This document shows positions 1-7,884 of a stretch of 64,000 nucleotides of DNA, one piece after another. Each line of letters opens with the position of its first letter. The stretch's first letter is position 1. The DNA is from Calothrix brevissima NIES-22 (GTDB lineage: Bacteria > Cyanobacteriota > Cyanobacteriia > Cyanobacteriales > Nostocaceae). A program made the translations under genes and the position numbers. The stretch lies in assembly GCF_002367995.1 (NCBI RefSeq), contig NZ_AP018207.1:3781083-3845082 (forward strand), in the 5' to 3' direction. Under the pieces are notes generated by a model. That model searched no databases and had not been told where the DNA came from. It worked only from the letters and a program-made list of their open reading frames with translations.

Positions 1-618
1 AAAGAAGACTTACCAAAAATTTTATCTTCCATGCAAATCGGAGCCGATCGCATTCAGAAACTCATTTTAGGGTTGCGAAATTTCTCTCGCCTCGATGAAG
101 CTAATCTCAAAGAAGTTGATATTCACGAAGGTATTGATAGCTCGCTCTTAATTTTGCAAAATCGCTTAAAGGGTAAAGCCGATAATGCTGATATTGAAGC
201 AATCAAAGATTATGGTAATTTACCTAAAGTCGAGTGTTATCCTGGGCAACTCAACCAAGTATTTATATATATACTCAATAATGCAATTACTCGCTTGAAA
301 GCGTCAGCAATTAAGCCGCAAATTCGTATTCATACATCAGTTGTAGCAGAGAGTAATCAAGTAATAATTAAGATTACTGATAATGGTTTTAGAATCAAGG
401 AAGATACAACAGAAAAAATAATTGACTCTTTATTTAGCAATAAATCTCTGGGTGAAAATATAGGTATGTCTATTAGCAGACAGATTATTGCTCAACATCA
501 TGGTCAGTTACAGATTATGCCTATATTACCTGAAGGCTTAGAAATTACAATTTCAATTCCTATCAAGATGAAATCTGCTGACTTAGCTAATCATAGACCG
601 TTATACCAATTCTATTAG
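1..618 (+). CDS. Histidine kinase C-terminal part, 5'-truncated by window edge, degenerate ATPase
   Basis: The reading frame is open from base 1, so the start lies outside the window and the ATG at 31 is internal. The visible 205 residues align closely with the C-terminal half of the complete kinase at 34480-36192 (shared RNFSRLDEA, VECYPGQLNQVF), covering the end of the dimerisation helix and the HATPase_c domain. The ATP site is eroded. The N-box reads NNAITRL where the paralogue has ANAIDAL, the G1 box reads DNGFRI instead of DNGYGM, and the G2 box GTGLGLS is replaced by ENIGMS. The family autophosphorylates a His and passes phosphate to a response regulator; this copy probably binds ATP poorly or not at all. 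No regulator is visible downstream within the window. Confidence 0.8.
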   Translation, partial: KEDLPKILSSMQIGADRIQKLILGLRNFSRLDEANLKEVDIHEGIDSSLLILQNRLKGKADNADIEAIKDYGNLPKVECYPGQLNQVFIYILNNAITRLKASAIKPQIRIHTSVVAESNQVIIKITDNGFRIKEDTTEKIIDSLFSNKSLGENIGMSISRQIIAQHHGQLQIMPILPEGLEITISIPIKMKSADLANHRPLYQFY

Positions 619-831
619 GGCATTCTTAATTAAGAAAGCTAGCTGTATTAAAGGTTTAGTAGTTTGGATATGTTGCGTGATTTTAGCGAATTGCTATTAA
701 CTATTATTTAAGGTCTAGATGATTGCCGTAATTTCACGTATTTCCCAATATTGAGAATAAAGATTGTGTTAGTTTTTTGAGACAGTTGGGTAGCATAAGT
801 TATCAAAAAAAACTTATTTGTTATAAACTCG

Positions 832-1464
832 ATGCTAACAATTGACCTATCAACATCTGGAAACGAGATAAAACATCGTCATGCTGTGGCGATCGCATCT
901 TTGGCTACAATTAGCTTATTGGCTTCTTTAAGCGGATTTCACGGACATCCGGCTATTTCTAATTCTTGGGAAGGCTTGCTTTGGGGAATAGCCGATCCCG
1001 CAATCGACTTAAATCGTCTGGCTAGCCTTGTCGCTATTGGCTTACTCTCTGCGGCAATATTGCGTGGTGCTTTCATAGCTGCATCTTTTGGCGCAGCAGC
1101 AGCCTTTGGGATGGTAATAAATTTATTTCATCTAAATTTACCAGGTGCAGAAATCGGCTTGGCGATTTCCACAATTATCTTTAGTGCCATACTGCTGATA
1201 GAAAACAAACCGAATTGGATTGTCATCTCAGTATTAGGAGCGATCGCCGGTTTATTACATGGTTATGTTGGGGTAGAATCTGTTGTCAACACAGGAATCG
1301 TACCTTTAGTCATTTATGTTATGGGTTTTGCCTTAACTCAATGTGCCGTGCTAATGAGTGTGAGAGAAATTTACTCAATATTGCCCAACAAAATTACCTT
1401 TGCTGGTTTAGCTTTTTTTGCGATCGGTATAGTATTTTTCGGCAATGCAATTCACCTAATTTAA
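832..1464 (+). CDS. HupE/UreJ-like membrane protein lacking the metal-binding motif
   Basis: The 210-residue protein is strongly hydrophobic, with an N-terminal segment (about residues 17-35) and about five further helices. The pattern matches HupE/UreJ, a family of small permeases linked to nickel or cobalt uptake for hydrogenase and urease. HupE proteins carry a G-x-x-H-P-x-x-G-x-D-H signature. The equivalent segment here (residues 52-63) reads GIADPAIDLNRL, so both His and the Asp of the signature are gone. The second motif HGY (about residue 139) is kept, but the following GE pair is altered. Metal transport is therefore doubtful. A 10-bp palindromic hairpin lies 90 bp after the stop. No hydrogenase or urease gene is nearby. 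The ribosome binding site before ATG 832 is weak. Confidence 0.6.
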   Translation: MLTIDLSTSGNEIKHRHAVAIASLATISLLASLSGFHGHPAISNSWEGLLWGIADPAIDLNRLASLVAIGLLSAAILRGAFIAASFGAAAAFGMVINLFHLNLPGAEIGLAISTIIFSAILLIENKPNWIVISVLGAIAGLLHGYVGVESVVNTGIVPLVIYVMGFALTQCAVLMSVREIYSILPNKITFAGLAFFAIGIVFFGNAIHLI

Positions 1465-1553
1465 ATTTCTCCTGTGTATTTAACGCTCCTCACACTAATT
1501 TTCTGGATTGAAATCCTCACTATAAATTTAATATCAATTCAAATCATTCTTGA

Positions 1554-1574
1554 GGGCACAACAATGTTGTGCCC
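1554..1574 (+). terminator. Palindromic hairpin downstream of the HupE-like gene
   Basis: Perfect 10-bp arms (GGGCACAACA / TGTTGTGCCC) around a single base, followed by a T-rich stretch (CTAATTTTG). The position fits a terminator for the plus-strand gene ending at 1464, but the tight loop also fits a mobile palindromic repeat. Confidence 0.45.
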
Positions 1575-1626
1575 CTAATTTTGTTGCATAATTCCTTACA
1601 ATTTCTATCATCAATCACCAGCGAAT

Positions 1627-1720
1627 GTAGGTTGGATTGAGGGACGAAACCCAACACCGTCTTATAATCGTTGGGTTTCACTTCGTACCCTTCGGGAAGC
1701 AAGCTACAACCCAACCTACG
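1627..1720. repeat. GTAGGTTGG...CCAACCTAC palindromic repeat
   Basis: About 94 bp bounded by inverted GTAGGTTGG and CCAACCTAC, with internal inverted GAAACCCAAC / GTTGGGTTTC. A diverged relative with the same ends and the same GAAACCCAACACC core lies at 60137-60246. This is the kind of dispersed palindromic repeat common in cyanobacterial intergenic DNA. Confidence 0.7.
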
Positions 1721-1757
1721 CATTTGTTTCTATATATTAAGTTACATTTTCTAACCC

Positions 1758-2552
1758 CTAACCTAACAATTCCGCAATCTTCCCTGAAGTCAATTCCTGT
1801 ACATTACTGAAAACTACCGCCGCACCAGCTTGACGTAATGTTTCAGCATAAGCATCGCGACGCGCTGCTGTTTCTTGTACGTGAGGAGGTAAAACGCCAA
1901 CACCAATCCAAATTCGCTGTGGCTGTAAATCCCGTGCTTTGGTGACTGTATACATATCAGCTACCGTATCCCCAACATAAAATACAGGTGCTAAATTTTC
2001 TGAGCCATTTTCTAATATTTCCACAGTCGCAAACAGTCCTGTAGGATCTGGTTTTCCTGGTGCATCTTCCATCGCAATTAATACTGGAGCCTTTAAGCCA
2101 AGGCGTTTTTCTAAAATATAGTTAGCAGAACCACGAGTAGCACCGCTAAAAAATCCCCAAGCAATCTTAGCTTGTGTTAGCTGTTCTAAGTAGCTAGATT
2201 GTAATAATAAAGGTTCGTCGCAAATATAACCAGTAAAATTGTGAGGATCAGTACCTCGATAACGAGATTGAAAGAAAGCCACAATAGAATTGTAGTCAAG
2301 TTGGATTTGAGCGCGAGACTGTCCTTGAGATTCAAAATAACGGTAAGTTAATTCTTGAGATGCTTCCCAATCGTTATTCCAAACCCCTTCGGATTTTAAC
2401 TGGTCAATATCAATTGGTGTTGGACGATAGGCTTGATTGGTAAAATATTCAACAGTATCTGCGATCGCGCGCCGATAAGAACCGCTAACATCACGAATCA
2501 CGCCATCAATATCAAAAACTGCGATCGCTTTTAGTGAATTTGGGTTTGTCAT
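1758..2552 (-). CDS. HAD-superfamily phosphatase (TIGR01548-like)
   Basis: A haloacid-dehalogenase-type phosphohydrolase of 264 residues, probably cytosolic, substrate unknown. All four HAD motifs are present: motif I FDIDGV with the nucleophile Asp near the N terminus, motif II FSGAT, motif III Lys in PGKPDP, and motif IV GDTVADM. The start is set at 2552 (MTNPNSLKAI). The frame stays open to 2606, but the extra 18 codons are a translated copy of the GGGCATT tandem repeat, so a longer start is unlikely. The length and motif spacing resemble the HAD subfamily IA group found in cyanobacteria and archaea. It is transcribed alone and converges on the HupE-like gene. Confidence 0.8.
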   Translation of the reverse strand: MTNPNSLKAIAVFDIDGVIRDVSGSYRRAIADTVEYFTNQAYRPTPIDIDQLKSEGVWNNDWEASQELTYRYFESQGQSRAQIQLDYNSIVAFFQSRYRGTDPHNFTGYICDEPLLLQSSYLEQLTQAKIAWGFFSGATRGSANYILEKRLGLKAPVLIAMEDAPGKPDPTGLFATVEILENGSENLAPVFYVGDTVADMYTVTKARDLQPQRIWIGVGVLPPHVQETAARRDAYAETLRQAGAAVVFSNVQELTSGKIAELLG

Positions 2553-2891
2553 AATTTGGGGCATGGGGCATTGGGCATTGGGCATTGGAAATACAGCGAA
2601 TTGCAAGTTGGTGAGGTACAGATAATCGTTGATTGTAGGGGCATTGGCACTGCCATGCCCCGAAGCGCGTACCTCATTTACCTAAAATATGCTGTAAATT
2701 GCTTGCCCATTTATCTTTTAGAGAAATGATTTTTCAAAATTTAGATACTCTAACACAACAGCTTGTACTCCAATAATTCTCATACCCCATACCCCATGCC
2801 CAATAACTATTTACCCATATGACATAGTATTGGGTTAAAATAAGCGATCGCGAAGTTAGTAAGTACTGCTTGGATATTTCCGGAGGTTTGA
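2553..2891. other. Intergenic region with heptamer repeats, divergent promoters
   Basis: This 339-bp gap separates the divergent HAD and ycf65 genes and must hold both promoters. It contains a GGGCATT tandem repeat at 2561-2587, a related CATACCCCAT repeat near 2782-2808 and a HIP1-like site near 2846. No further coding sequence was seen. Confidence 0.5.
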
Positions 2892-3191
2892 TTGACCAAG
2901 TTTATTTTAAAAATTCTTTGGCTAGATGAGAACGTTGCTCTTGCAGTCGATCAAGTTGTTGGTAAAGGCACAAGTCCCTTAACCAAATATTTCTTCTGGC
3001 CCAGAAATGATGCTTGGGAAGAGTTAAAGAAGGAATTAGAGTCTAAACACTGGATTAGCGATTTAGATCGGGTTGAGTTACTCAACAAAGCCACAGAAGT
3101 AATTAACTACTGGCAAGAAGAAGGCAGAAACCGCCCAATGGCAGAAGCACAGTTGAAATTTCCCGAAGTTGCCTTCACTGGTAGCGCCTGA
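2892..3191 (+). CDS. ycf65: 30S ribosomal protein PSRP-3 / Ycf65
   Basis: A 99-residue protein matching plastid-specific ribosomal protein 3 (Ycf65), a cyanobacterial and plastid component of the small ribosomal subunit. Recognisable blocks are [39 protein letters not shown] and EVINYWQEE. The start is a TTG at 2892, chosen because a clean GGAGG at 2882-2886 sits five bases upstream and the homology begins immediately. It is a single gene, with a convergent neighbour 10 bp downstream. Regulation is not evident. Confidence 0.9.
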   Translation: MTKFILKILWLDENVALAVDQVVGKGTSPLTKYFFWPRNDAWEELKKELESKHWISDLDRVELLNKATEVINYWQEEGRNRPMAEAQLKFPEVAFTGSA

Positions 3192-3201
3192 TATTTCTCC
3201 T

Positions 3202-4977
3202 TTAGCTTTTCTGTTGTGCAAGTTGCCACAATTTAATGGTTTTGTCCTTGCTAGCACTAGCAATTAATTGTGCAACTTGACTCACAGCAACGGTAGATAC
3301 AGAATCTGCATGGCCTGAGAGAGTAGCGATTTCTTTTGCTGTGCTAACTTGCCAGAGTTTAACAGTGCGATCGCGACTGGCACTAATCAACATTGTGCCA
3401 TCAATCGTAAAAGCCACTGCTACAACAGACCAAGAATGGCCTAACAGTGTGGTAATTACCTGACCAGTGTTTACCTGCCATAATTTTATTGTGTTATCGT
3501 CGCTACCCGTCGCTAAAATTTTTCCATCGGGACTAAATGCGACTGTTAAAACCGCCCATGCATGACCTGAAAGGATTCCTAATAAGGTGCAATTTGGGCG
3601 GTTTTTAAATTCTTTAGTTGTGTTATTAGATGCTAAAAGCACATCATTATTAAGTAATTTCCACATGCGAACAGTGCGATCGAAACTAGCACTAGCTAAT
3701 ATTTGTCCTTGAGGACTAAATGCGACTGAATTAACCTGTAATTGATGTCCGTTAAGAGTAGAAATCGCTTCCCCAGTATTGACATCCCAAAGTTTGATAG
3801 TCTTATCCCAGCTACCACTGGCGAGAATTTTTCCATCAGGACTAAAAGCCACGGATTTAACAGCGTGTGAATGTCCTAATAAAGTGCAAATTTCCTCAGA
3901 TGTACTAATATCCCACAATTTAATACTGCGATCGTCGCTAGCAGATGCCAATATTTTGCCATCAGGACTAAAATTAACTGATTTTACCGCTTGGGAATGT
4001 GCTGATAGGGTAGTTAATACCTTTTGGCTGTTTAAATCCCATAATTTGATGATTTTCTCATCACCACTGGCTAAAATTTTGCCATCAGGACTAAAAGCCA
4101 GAGAATGAATCTCCGTATTTACGTTACCAATTCCCTGTAGGGTGTGTATGCACTCCCATAAAGGTTGAGAAGCTTGGGAAGCGCCCAGAGATGGAAATGA
4201 ACGCGAATCGATTCCCATTGCTAGCATAACTTCATCAGCCGATTGAAAGCGATCGCGAATAGACTTATGCAGCAGTTTAGTAATAATTTTGCTGAGGCGG
4301 TTGCTTACCGTGGTGCTAAGATACTCTTGCCAAACCCAGCAATCATTAGCGACATCGTATAAATCAAATGGTGAAATCTGGGTCATCAGGTGAATACAAG
4401 TCACACCTAAGCTGTACAAATCACTAGCAAAAACAGCCTTTCCCCTTGTTTGTTCTGGTGCAATATATTCAGGACTACCAATACAATCTTGAGTAAGAAA
4501 CTGGTTAATTGCGCTAAAAATTTGAGTTGCAGCAAAATCAACTAAGACAAATTTTTGTGAATCGGTAAAAATTATATTTTCTGGTTTAATATCACAGTGA
4601 ATAATTTGGCGATCGTGAATCAATTTGATAACTGGTAATATATCTGCTAAAAGTTGCCAAATTTGATTTTCATTCCAAGCACCTTCTGATTCTAAAAAAG
4701 TTGCTAAATTACTCCCTGCAATAAACTCTTGTACTAAATAGCAATATTGCTCATCTTGAAAATATGCAATTAAAGATGGAATTTGTGGATGCTGACACAG
4801 TATTTTTAACTGTTGTGCTTTGTATATAAAGCTTTTTGGTGTTTGATTGCGCTGTGAAAATTGTTGCACCACACAAGGAACTGGGGGAAATTGATTCTCA
4901 TCTACAGCCAGGTAGGTTTTGCAGAATCCCCCTTTACCAATTAACTGAATTAAACGATAACGGTCTTGTATTAGCAA
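3202..4977 (-). CDS. Ser/Thr protein kinase with seven WD40 repeats, atypical active site
   Basis: A 591-residue protein with an N-terminal Hanks-type kinase (about residues 7-255), then a linker and seven WD40 repeats (about 285-588, each ending in IKLWDL-like motifs), enough for one closed propeller. The glycine-rich loop GKGGFCKTY (14-22) is intact. Catalytic Asp129 in HCD, Asn134 and metal-binding Asp147 (DFA rather than DFG) are kept. However, the beta-3 lysine expected in the family motif CVVKQF is Gln38, and the alpha-C glutamate position appears to be Lys53 when aligned by eye. No membrane segment is seen. The propeller probably recruits substrates or partners. Catalysis may be altered or lost. 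The stop lies close to that of the convergent ycf65. Confidence 0.88.
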   Translation of the reverse strand: MLIQDRYRLIQLIGKGGFCKTYLAVDENQFPPVPCVVQQFSQRNQTPKSFIYKAQQLKILCQHPQIPSLIAYFQDEQYCYLVQEFIAGSNLATFLESEGAWNENQIWQLLADILPVIKLIHDRQIIHCDIKPENIIFTDSQKFVLVDFAATQIFSAINQFLTQDCIGSPEYIAPEQTRGKAVFASDLYSLGVTCIHLMTQISPFDLYDVANDCWVWQEYLSTTVSNRLSKIITKLLHKSIRDRFQSADEVMLAMGIDSRSFPSLGASQASQPLWECIHTLQGIGNVNTEIHSLAFSPDGKILASGDEKIIKLWDLNSQKVLTTLSAHSQAVKSVNFSPDGKILASASDDRSIKLWDISTSEEICTLLGHSHAVKSVAFSPDGKILASGSWDKTIKLWDVNTGEAISTLNGHQLQVNSVAFSPQGQILASASFDRTVRMWKLLNNDVLLASNNTTKEFKNRPNCTLLGILSGHAWAVLTVAFSPDGKILATGSDDNTIKLWQVNTGQVITTLLGHSWSVVAVAFTIDGTMLISASRDRTVKLWQVSTAKEIATLSGHADSVSTVAVSQVAQLIASASKDKTIKLWQLAQQKS

Positions 4978-5121
4978 ACTTTTACTACCAAAATAATCCG
5001 TTAGATTAGATCTAACATAAATATATAGTTCAATATATAGTTGTATATATCCTTAACTTTGATGATTTTGTAGTCAGCACTTTACCGCTTTATAACCCAG
5101 CCAACACAAGAAAACCGAATT

Positions 5122-5763
5122 ATGGTTACCACAACCACCACAGCCGCAGAAACCAGAGTCTTACTAAAGAACATCAGTTGGCAGACATTTAAAATTATGC
5201 TATCTGAAATGGGTACAGACCGAAAAATTAAACTTGCCTATGATATTGGAATAATAGAAATTATGACTCCATTCATGGCGCACGAAAATTCAAATCGGCT
5301 GATTGAAGTGTTTGTTGGTGTATTGTGTGAAGAATTTGGATTAGAGATTAAAAGGTGTGGATCTCTCACATTAATTAGAGATGATTTAGAGCGTGGCGGA
5401 GAACCAGATAGTAGCTACTATATCCAAAATGAATTTTTAGTCAGAAATAAAGAAAATATAGATTTAGCCTCCGATCCACCCCCAGACCTTGTATTAGAAG
5501 TAGAATATTCCAAACCTAAAATAGACAAGTTACAGCTTTATGCTGCAATGGGAATTCCTGAATTTTGGCGTTACAACGGCACTGTATTGAGGATTTATCA
5601 GCTAGAAGCAGAAAAGTATTTAGAAGTAGAATTTAGTCCTACTTTTACATATATAGCGATAAAGGAAATACCTCGATTTATCCAAGCAAGTAAACAAAAT
5701 GGAGAGATTGCTACAACCCGTGCTTTCCGTACATGGGTTCAGGAACAAATGTCTAATTACTAA
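5122..5763 (+). CDS. Uma2-family (DUF820) putative endonuclease
   Basis: A 213-residue protein of the Uma2 / DUF820 family, which has a PD-(D/E)XK nuclease fold and is greatly expanded in cyanobacteria; the cellular role is largely unknown. The putative active-site run is visible as EPDSSYYI, then PDLVLEVEYS, followed by KIDKLQLYAAMGIPEFWRY, the usual family ending. The N terminus is rich in Thr. It is divergent from the WD40 kinase gene and monocistronic. Two further family members lie at 51577-52161 and 62446-63108. Confidence 0.8.
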   Translation: MVTTTTTAAETRVLLKNISWQTFKIMLSEMGTDRKIKLAYDIGIIEIMTPFMAHENSNRLIEVFVGVLCEEFGLEIKRCGSLTLIRDDLERGGEPDSSYYIQNEFLVRNKENIDLASDPPPDLVLEVEYSKPKIDKLQLYAAMGIPEFWRYNGTVLRIYQLEAEKYLEVEFSPTFTYIAIKEIPRFIQASKQNGEIATTRAFRTWVQEQMSNY

Positions 5764-5764
5764 T

Positions 5765-5876
5765 ACCAATTCTCTGAAAACTTGCACTTAATACTTGCTT
5801 CTTTTCTCTTGGCGTACTTGGCGTCTTGGCGGTTCATTAAATAAATATTAAGTGCATCATCATAGTGAATTGGTAT
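5765..5876. repeat. Dispersed palindromic repeat (ACCAATTC...GAATTGGTAT)
   Basis: Bounded by inverted ATACCAATTC and GAATTGGTAT, enclosing the phrase TCTTGGCGTACTTGGCGTC and inverted GCACTTAATA / TATTAAGTGC. Related copies lie at 45736-45811 (same strand) and about 52201-52265 (opposite strand). Nothing else was seen in the 324-bp gap between the Uma2 and KGG genes. Confidence 0.7.
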
Positions 5877-6087
5877 AACGCCGTAATTATTAAAGATTTT
5901 TTATCTAAAAAGTTTGATTCATCCCACGCTTTACTTTAAGTAAAACCTGAAATGAATCAAATAATAAGTTCAGAAAACTTATTTATTGGCGATGATGTAC
6001 CCTGCTGAATTTATTAGGCTATTTTGCCTAAAATTGACTCAAATTTTGAGTTAGAGGTAGCTTATTAACAGAAATTAAGCAATCGGC

Positions 6088-6435
6088 TTATTTATTCTTG
6101 TGGCTTTGTTTACCTGCTTTAGAATGTTGCTCTGCTGTACCACCACGAGTACTTGTTTCTTCACTATCATCATTCTCTTCATCATCGCTCTCATTATTTT
6201 GCTTGCTCTTGCTGCCTTTATGAGAACTCTTACCACCTTTGCTACCAATTTCAGCCATGTGTTCTCTATCTTGGCTTACAGCTTCTCCGCCTTTGCGGCC
6301 AGCTTCGCGAGCTTCTTCAGATGTAAACTCGTGAGCAGTACCTTTTTCATGAGCTGCATGTCCGCCTTTACTGGCGATTTCACGCTGCTTATCTTCATCC
6401 ATAGAAGCAAAGCCACGTTTACTTGTGTCTGCCAT
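6088..6435 (-). CDS. KGG-repeat stress-induced protein (Con-10/GsiB-like)
   Basis: A 115-residue, very hydrophilic protein with three KGG motifs (ASKGGHAAHEKG, GRKGGEAVSQDRE, GSKGGKSSHKGS). This pattern is that of the KGG domain found in general-stress and desiccation-associated proteins such as GsiB and conidiation protein Con-10. The C-terminal third is acidic and low-complexity (NNESDDEENDDSEE), probably disordered. The start at 6435 has a good ribosome binding site (AAGGAGTTATAAA before ATG). The family is thought to protect cells during water stress or starvation; that role here is inference. Confidence 0.8.
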   Translation of the reverse strand: MADTSKRGFASMDEDKQREIASKGGHAAHEKGTAHEFTSEEAREAGRKGGEAVSQDREHMAEIGSKGGKSSHKGSKSKQNNESDDEENDDSEETSTRGGTAEQHSKAGKQSHKNK

Positions 6436-6855
6436 TTTATAACTCCTTGTAGCTAACTAAAGCTGTAAAAATTTTTAACAAGTTGAAACCTAATTGGTTT
6501 CTTGTGTCAAATAATCTTGTTTTAAGTTAGCTACTTAACTCAGTCAGATTCATGTCTCCTTGGGGTGAATAATTAAAGACTGAACATAACTACAGATATA
6601 TGCTCATAAGTAGAAGCACTGAGATGATATTTTGTCTAGGTCTTTAGGGAGATTTAAAATTAAAATTTATAGATGCTTATTTAGTTATTTTATGTTAGTA
6701 AGCAATGATGATTTTGCAGAGCTTGCTTACTAAATTGGTAGACAAAATTGTGATGATTTTATTTTCCAGCTAAATGAAGATAGATTGCACAGTGCGATCG
6801 CTCTATTGAAAATTTACTTAACAGTGCAGCTGCGCAATCTCAGGCTCTTCAGCGC
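6436..6855. other. Non-coding region upstream of the KGG gene
   Basis: About 420 bp with no convincing coding sequence on either strand. It should contain the KGG promoter and possibly the 3' end of the transcript from the small gene at 6856-6966. A short hairpin GAAACC / GGTTTC occurs near 6485-6501. A 67-codon plus-strand frame at 6785-6988 is judged spurious. Confidence 0.4.
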
Positions 6856-6966
6856 TTATTGGGAAAAAAACCCAGCTACTAGCAACGGTAAAAGTATGAG
6901 AACAGAGACAATGAGAACTAGCGTGCCTGGATCGATGTTTAAAATTTTCTTATCGGGTTCTGGCAT
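6856..6966 (-). CDS. Small single-pass membrane protein (36 residues)
   Basis: A short gene read from the minus strand. ATG at 6966 is preceded by AAAGGTGCGAT, a good Shine-Dalgarno element with normal spacing, and the frame ends at TAA 6856-6858. The product begins MPEPDKKILNIDPGT, a charged N terminus, followed by one hydrophobic helix of about 19 residues (LVLIVSVLILLPLLVAGFF), ending SQ. The composition and size resemble the tiny one-helix subunits of photosynthetic and respiratory complexes. I do not recognise the family and assign no function. It lies 97 bp downstream of the secreted protein gene at 7064-7660 on the same strand. Confidence 0.6.
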   Translation of the reverse strand: MPEPDKKILNIDPGTLVLIVSVLILLPLLVAGFFSQ

Positions 6967-7063
6967 ATCGCACCTTTGGACAAATTAGGTGAATACACTC
7001 AGCCTAAACTATTTTTACCCCTCGATTCCAGCAATATTTAAATCTACTTAACTGTACTTAACT

Positions 7064-7660
7064 CTACTTAACCAAGGAGAATACAGAATTTGGTCTTTTA
7101 ACTTTGGCTATATTGCGCCGAATTGCTGGCTGATTCGCCATTGAATAACCCATGAAGAGAATATTTTGTCGCTCTTTAGCGGGAAATGAAACAGTATGAA
7201 TTATGCCATCTTGCTTCCACATCAGAGAAGAAAAAGGTAGCTTGGGATTTTGCTCGTTTCCATCTAAAAAGTAGCCTTGAATATTCTTAGCTAGTGAAAT
7301 TTCATCACCTTTAGCTTTATGTTTAGCAAACTCGTACAGCGCACTCACAGAATTAGGATTATCCGTGCTAAAAGTTCCGACTAAACAAGATGTAGTCGCA
7401 GCTTCACAGTTAAACAAACCGACAATCAAACCGCGAGGACTAGGAAAAACGCGCACAGTTAGTTTACTCAGCAAATCGCGATCGCTCCCATCACCTAAGC
7501 GGATGTGTTCTGGTAAGCGCATTCCATAACCAGCAGGAATGTTTTGCTGAATTTCTGGTAATTGAGCCGTAAAAACTTCTGAGGGGAGAGCAGTAGCCGG
7601 AAATGTACTGCCCAAAACAGCTAGAACAACTGGTAAAGTAACAAAATTACGACGCAGCAT
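7064..7660 (-). CDS. Secreted hypothetical protein
   Basis: A 198-residue protein with a clear Sec signal peptide: RR near the N terminus, hydrophobic run FVTLPVVLAVLGS, and a probable cleavage site near TALPS (about residue 25). The mature part has a Cys pair (NCEAATTSC) that could form a disulfide, and ends in a basic segment. I do not recognise the family; it has the look of a cyanobacterium-specific exported protein. It is probably monocistronic or cotranscribed with the small membrane gene downstream. Confidence 0.6.
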   Translation of the reverse strand: MLRRNFVTLPVVLAVLGSTFPATALPSEVFTAQLPEIQQNIPAGYGMRLPEHIRLGDGSDRDLLSKLTVRVFPSPRGLIVGLFNCEAATTSCLVGTFSTDNPNSVSALYEFAKHKAKGDEISLAKNIQGYFLDGNEQNPKLPFSSLMWKQDGIIHTVSFPAKERQNILFMGYSMANQPAIRRNIAKVKRPNSVFSLVK

Positions 7661-7799
7661 GTTTTAACCATTTTTCTAAGTGAATAAATTCAACATAAAT
7701 GAAAAAATGGTTAAAAGGCTTTAGAAAAATTACCGATTAATTTCTATCAAAAGAACACAATCAATATTTACCCATAGACTAGTTGAAAATAAGGAGATT

Positions 7800-7880
7800 G
7801 TTGACGGTTGACTGTTGATTGTTGACTGTGCTTACTTAGTTACATCCTGAACAACTGACAACTGACAACTGACAACTAAC
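7800..7880. repeat. Heptamer tandem repeats (TTGACTG / CAACTGA)
   Basis: The left half contains TTGACGG, TTGACTG and TTGATTG variants and the right half four CAACTGA-type units, an inverted pair of degenerate 7-bp arrays. It separates the secreted-protein and CobO-like genes. Confidence 0.7.
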
Positions 7881-7884
7881 AAAT

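Noticed and set aside
1215-1511. 98-codon frame overlapping the HupE-like gene
   Set aside because: Same-strand overlap in another frame, Cys/Phe-rich product, no start signal.
6100-6456. 118-codon plus-strand frame opposite the KGG gene
   Set aside because: Antisense of a low-complexity gene; the KGG frame has the family motifs and a good ribosome binding site.
6785-6988. 67-codon plus-strand frame
   Set aside because: No ribosome binding site; the opposite strand of the same place carries a better supported small membrane protein gene.
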